DNA from: Pusillimonas sp. DMV24BSW_D
Lineage (GTDB): Bacteria > Pseudomonadota > Gammaproteobacteria > Burkholderiales > Burkholderiaceae_B
DNA length: 64,000 nt
Direction of reading: 5' to 3'
NCBI RefSeq assembly: GCF_011388195.1
Contig: NZ_CP049990.1
Span: 1,798,001-1,862,000 of the forward strand
In this document: piece by piece, positions 63,176 through 64,000 of the stretch
How the letters are laid out: every line of letters starts with the position of its first letter
Numbering within the stretch: the first letter of the stretch is position 1
Made by a program: the position numbers and the translations under genes
The notes under the pieces: model-generated
What the model was told of the DNA's origin: nothing
Database searches by the model: none
The model's input: the letters and a program-made list of their open reading frames with translations, nothing else

Positions 63176-64000
63176 CTAATACCGGCCTTGCGCCTCATTC
63201 TCGGCAAGCAGTCTTACGTACAGTGCGTGCCTTGAGGGTGGAATGGCACCGCTTTTTACCGCCTCCAGAATGGCACAGCCCGGCTCGTGGCGGTGGGAAC
63301 AGTTGTAGAACCGACATTGCCCTGTGTAGGGGGCGAACTCGGCGAACCCGGCTTCTATTTCGGTATTGCTCAGGTGATACAAGCCGAAGTTTTGAAAGCC
63401 GGGTGAATCAATTAAATGTCCGCCTTGGGGTAAATCGTATAAGCGTGTGCTGGTGGTGGTGTGTTTGCCCGCATCAAGGGCAATAGAATGGGCCTGGGTT
63501 TGCGCTTTTGCATTGGGAATAAGCGTGTTCAACAAAGTTGACTTACCCATACCGCTTTGCCCCAGTAGCAAACAGGTTTTATCGCGCAAATGCGGCAGCA
63601 AGGTTGCGTTGACCTGATCGGCGTTTAGCGCACTGAGCTCAATAACGGGTATGTCGAACGCTGAGAACGGTTTAAGGCGTTCACGTGCAGTCTTTAAATT
63701 TTCTTGTATATCAGCCTTATTCAGAATAATAAGGCAATGAATGCCGGCGGCTCGCGCGGCCACCAGGGCGCGACCCACCAGGTCGTCGGAGAAGGCAGGG
63801 GTGGTTGCTACGACGATAAGTAGCAGGTCGACGTTCGCTGCGAACTGTTTTGTGCGCATGTCGTCTGAGCGATACAGCAAATTACGGCGCTCGAGACGTT
63901 TGACGATCACCCCCTCTTCCTCGCCCTCCAGTTGAACGAGCACGTTGTCGCCAACGGCGGCATCGGTTTTCTTGCCTTTAGGGAAACAGGTGCGTTGGGT
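63176..64000 (-). CDS. rsgA: Ribosome small subunit-dependent GTPase RsgA, 5' part beyond window
   Basis: 275 codons are visible; the frame is open at base 64000, so the start of the OB-fold domain lies outside. The circularly permuted GTPase order is seen: ILNKAD (G4), GQSGMGKSTLLN (G1), and DSPG (G3). A zinc-binding C-terminus follows (CRFYNCSHRHEPGC). RsgA (YjeQ) checks the maturing 30S subunit late in assembly. The N-terminal visible part, FPKGKKTDAAVGDNVLVQLE, is the end of the OB fold. Confidence 0.95.
   Translation of the reverse strand, partial: TQRTCFPKGKKTDAAVGDNVLVQLEGEEEGVIVKRLERRNLLYRSDDMRTKQFAANVDLLLIVVATTPAFSDDLVGRALVAARAAGIHCLIILNKADIQENLKTARERLKPFSAFDIPVIELSALNADQVNATLLPHLRDKTCLLLGQSGMGKSTLLNTLIPNAKAQTQAHSIALDAGKHTTTSTRLYDLPQGGHLIDSPGFQNFGLYHLSNTEIEAGFAEFAPYTGQCRFYNCSHRHEPGCAILEAVKSGAIPPSRHALYVRLLAENEAQGRY

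Noticed and set aside
63150-63217. AAGGCCG/CGGCCTT pair between the NUDIX and rsgA genes as bidirectional terminator
   Set aside because: Seven-base arms, long loop and no T-run on either side.
1-64000. CRISPR array, rRNA operon, complete insertion sequence
   Set aside because: No regularly spaced direct repeats, no rRNA-like sequence and no transposase or integrase reading frame were seen anywhere in the window.

Overview
The window reads as a chromosomal segment of a motile betaproteobacterium of the order Burkholderiales, most likely family Alcaligenaceae. Three things support this. The tmRNA encodes the tag ANDERFALAA. The order gyrA-serC-pheA-tyrA-aroA-cmk-rpsA-ihfB-lapA-lapB-hldE-hldD is the one I know from Bordetella and relatives. 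TRAP-type solute transporters are abundant. The placement rests on gene content and order only; no database search was possible.

Layout. 1-5.0 kb: late flagellar genes on the minus strand (flaG-fliD-fliS-fliT-fliK, with a well-matched sigma-28 promoter before flaG) and, divergently, fliA itself. 5.0-10.8 kb: housekeeping and stress genes (ribA, a pirin, an FMN reductase, nadE, a DUF2254 membrane protein, a CLC chloride channel). 10.8-15.4 kb: a minus-strand ABC importer with a flavin-dependent acyl-CoA-dehydrogenase-like enzyme and, separately, an AhpD-like protein. 15.5-18.1 kb: aminotransferase, histidine phosphatase, alkyladenine DNA glycosylase. 18.1-21.4 kb: an unusual two-gene unit, an ATP-grasp ligase followed five bases later by a large unrecognised protein whose C-terminal half carries a papain-like Gln/Cys/His/Asn pattern. 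21.5-36.0 kb: a DJ-1/PfpI protein, a ferredoxin, an XRE-cupin regulator, a cupin, three TRAP transporters (DctPQM, TAXI plus fused permease plus DUF1850, DctPQM) and a second CLC channel. Remnants of a HigA antitoxin and a RidA protein lie among them.

36.0-39.4 kb is an accessory segment that ends next to the 3' end of ssrA. It holds two unrecognised minus-strand genes, a 99-residue gene with a perfect palindrome touching its ribosome binding site, the tail of an MbcA/ParS/Xre-type antitoxin, and a 211-bp symmetric inverted-repeat element that abuts this tail. 39.4-64.0 kb is core genome: ssrA, gph, ubiG, ompA, the gyrA-to-ihfB string, LPS assembly and heptose genes (lapA, lapB, hldE kinase domain, hldD), comEA, cysM, mltB, a histone-deacetylase-family gene, etfBA, rplS, a NUDIX hydrolase and the start of rsgA.

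Two places look most likely to hold undescribed biology. One is the ATP-grasp/papain-like pair at 18.1-21.4 kb. The other is a short gene at 61475-61768 that encodes a one-helix membrane protein and is preceded by two LexA-type operators arranged as mirror images; by position it resembles the SOS-induced division inhibitors of other bacteria.
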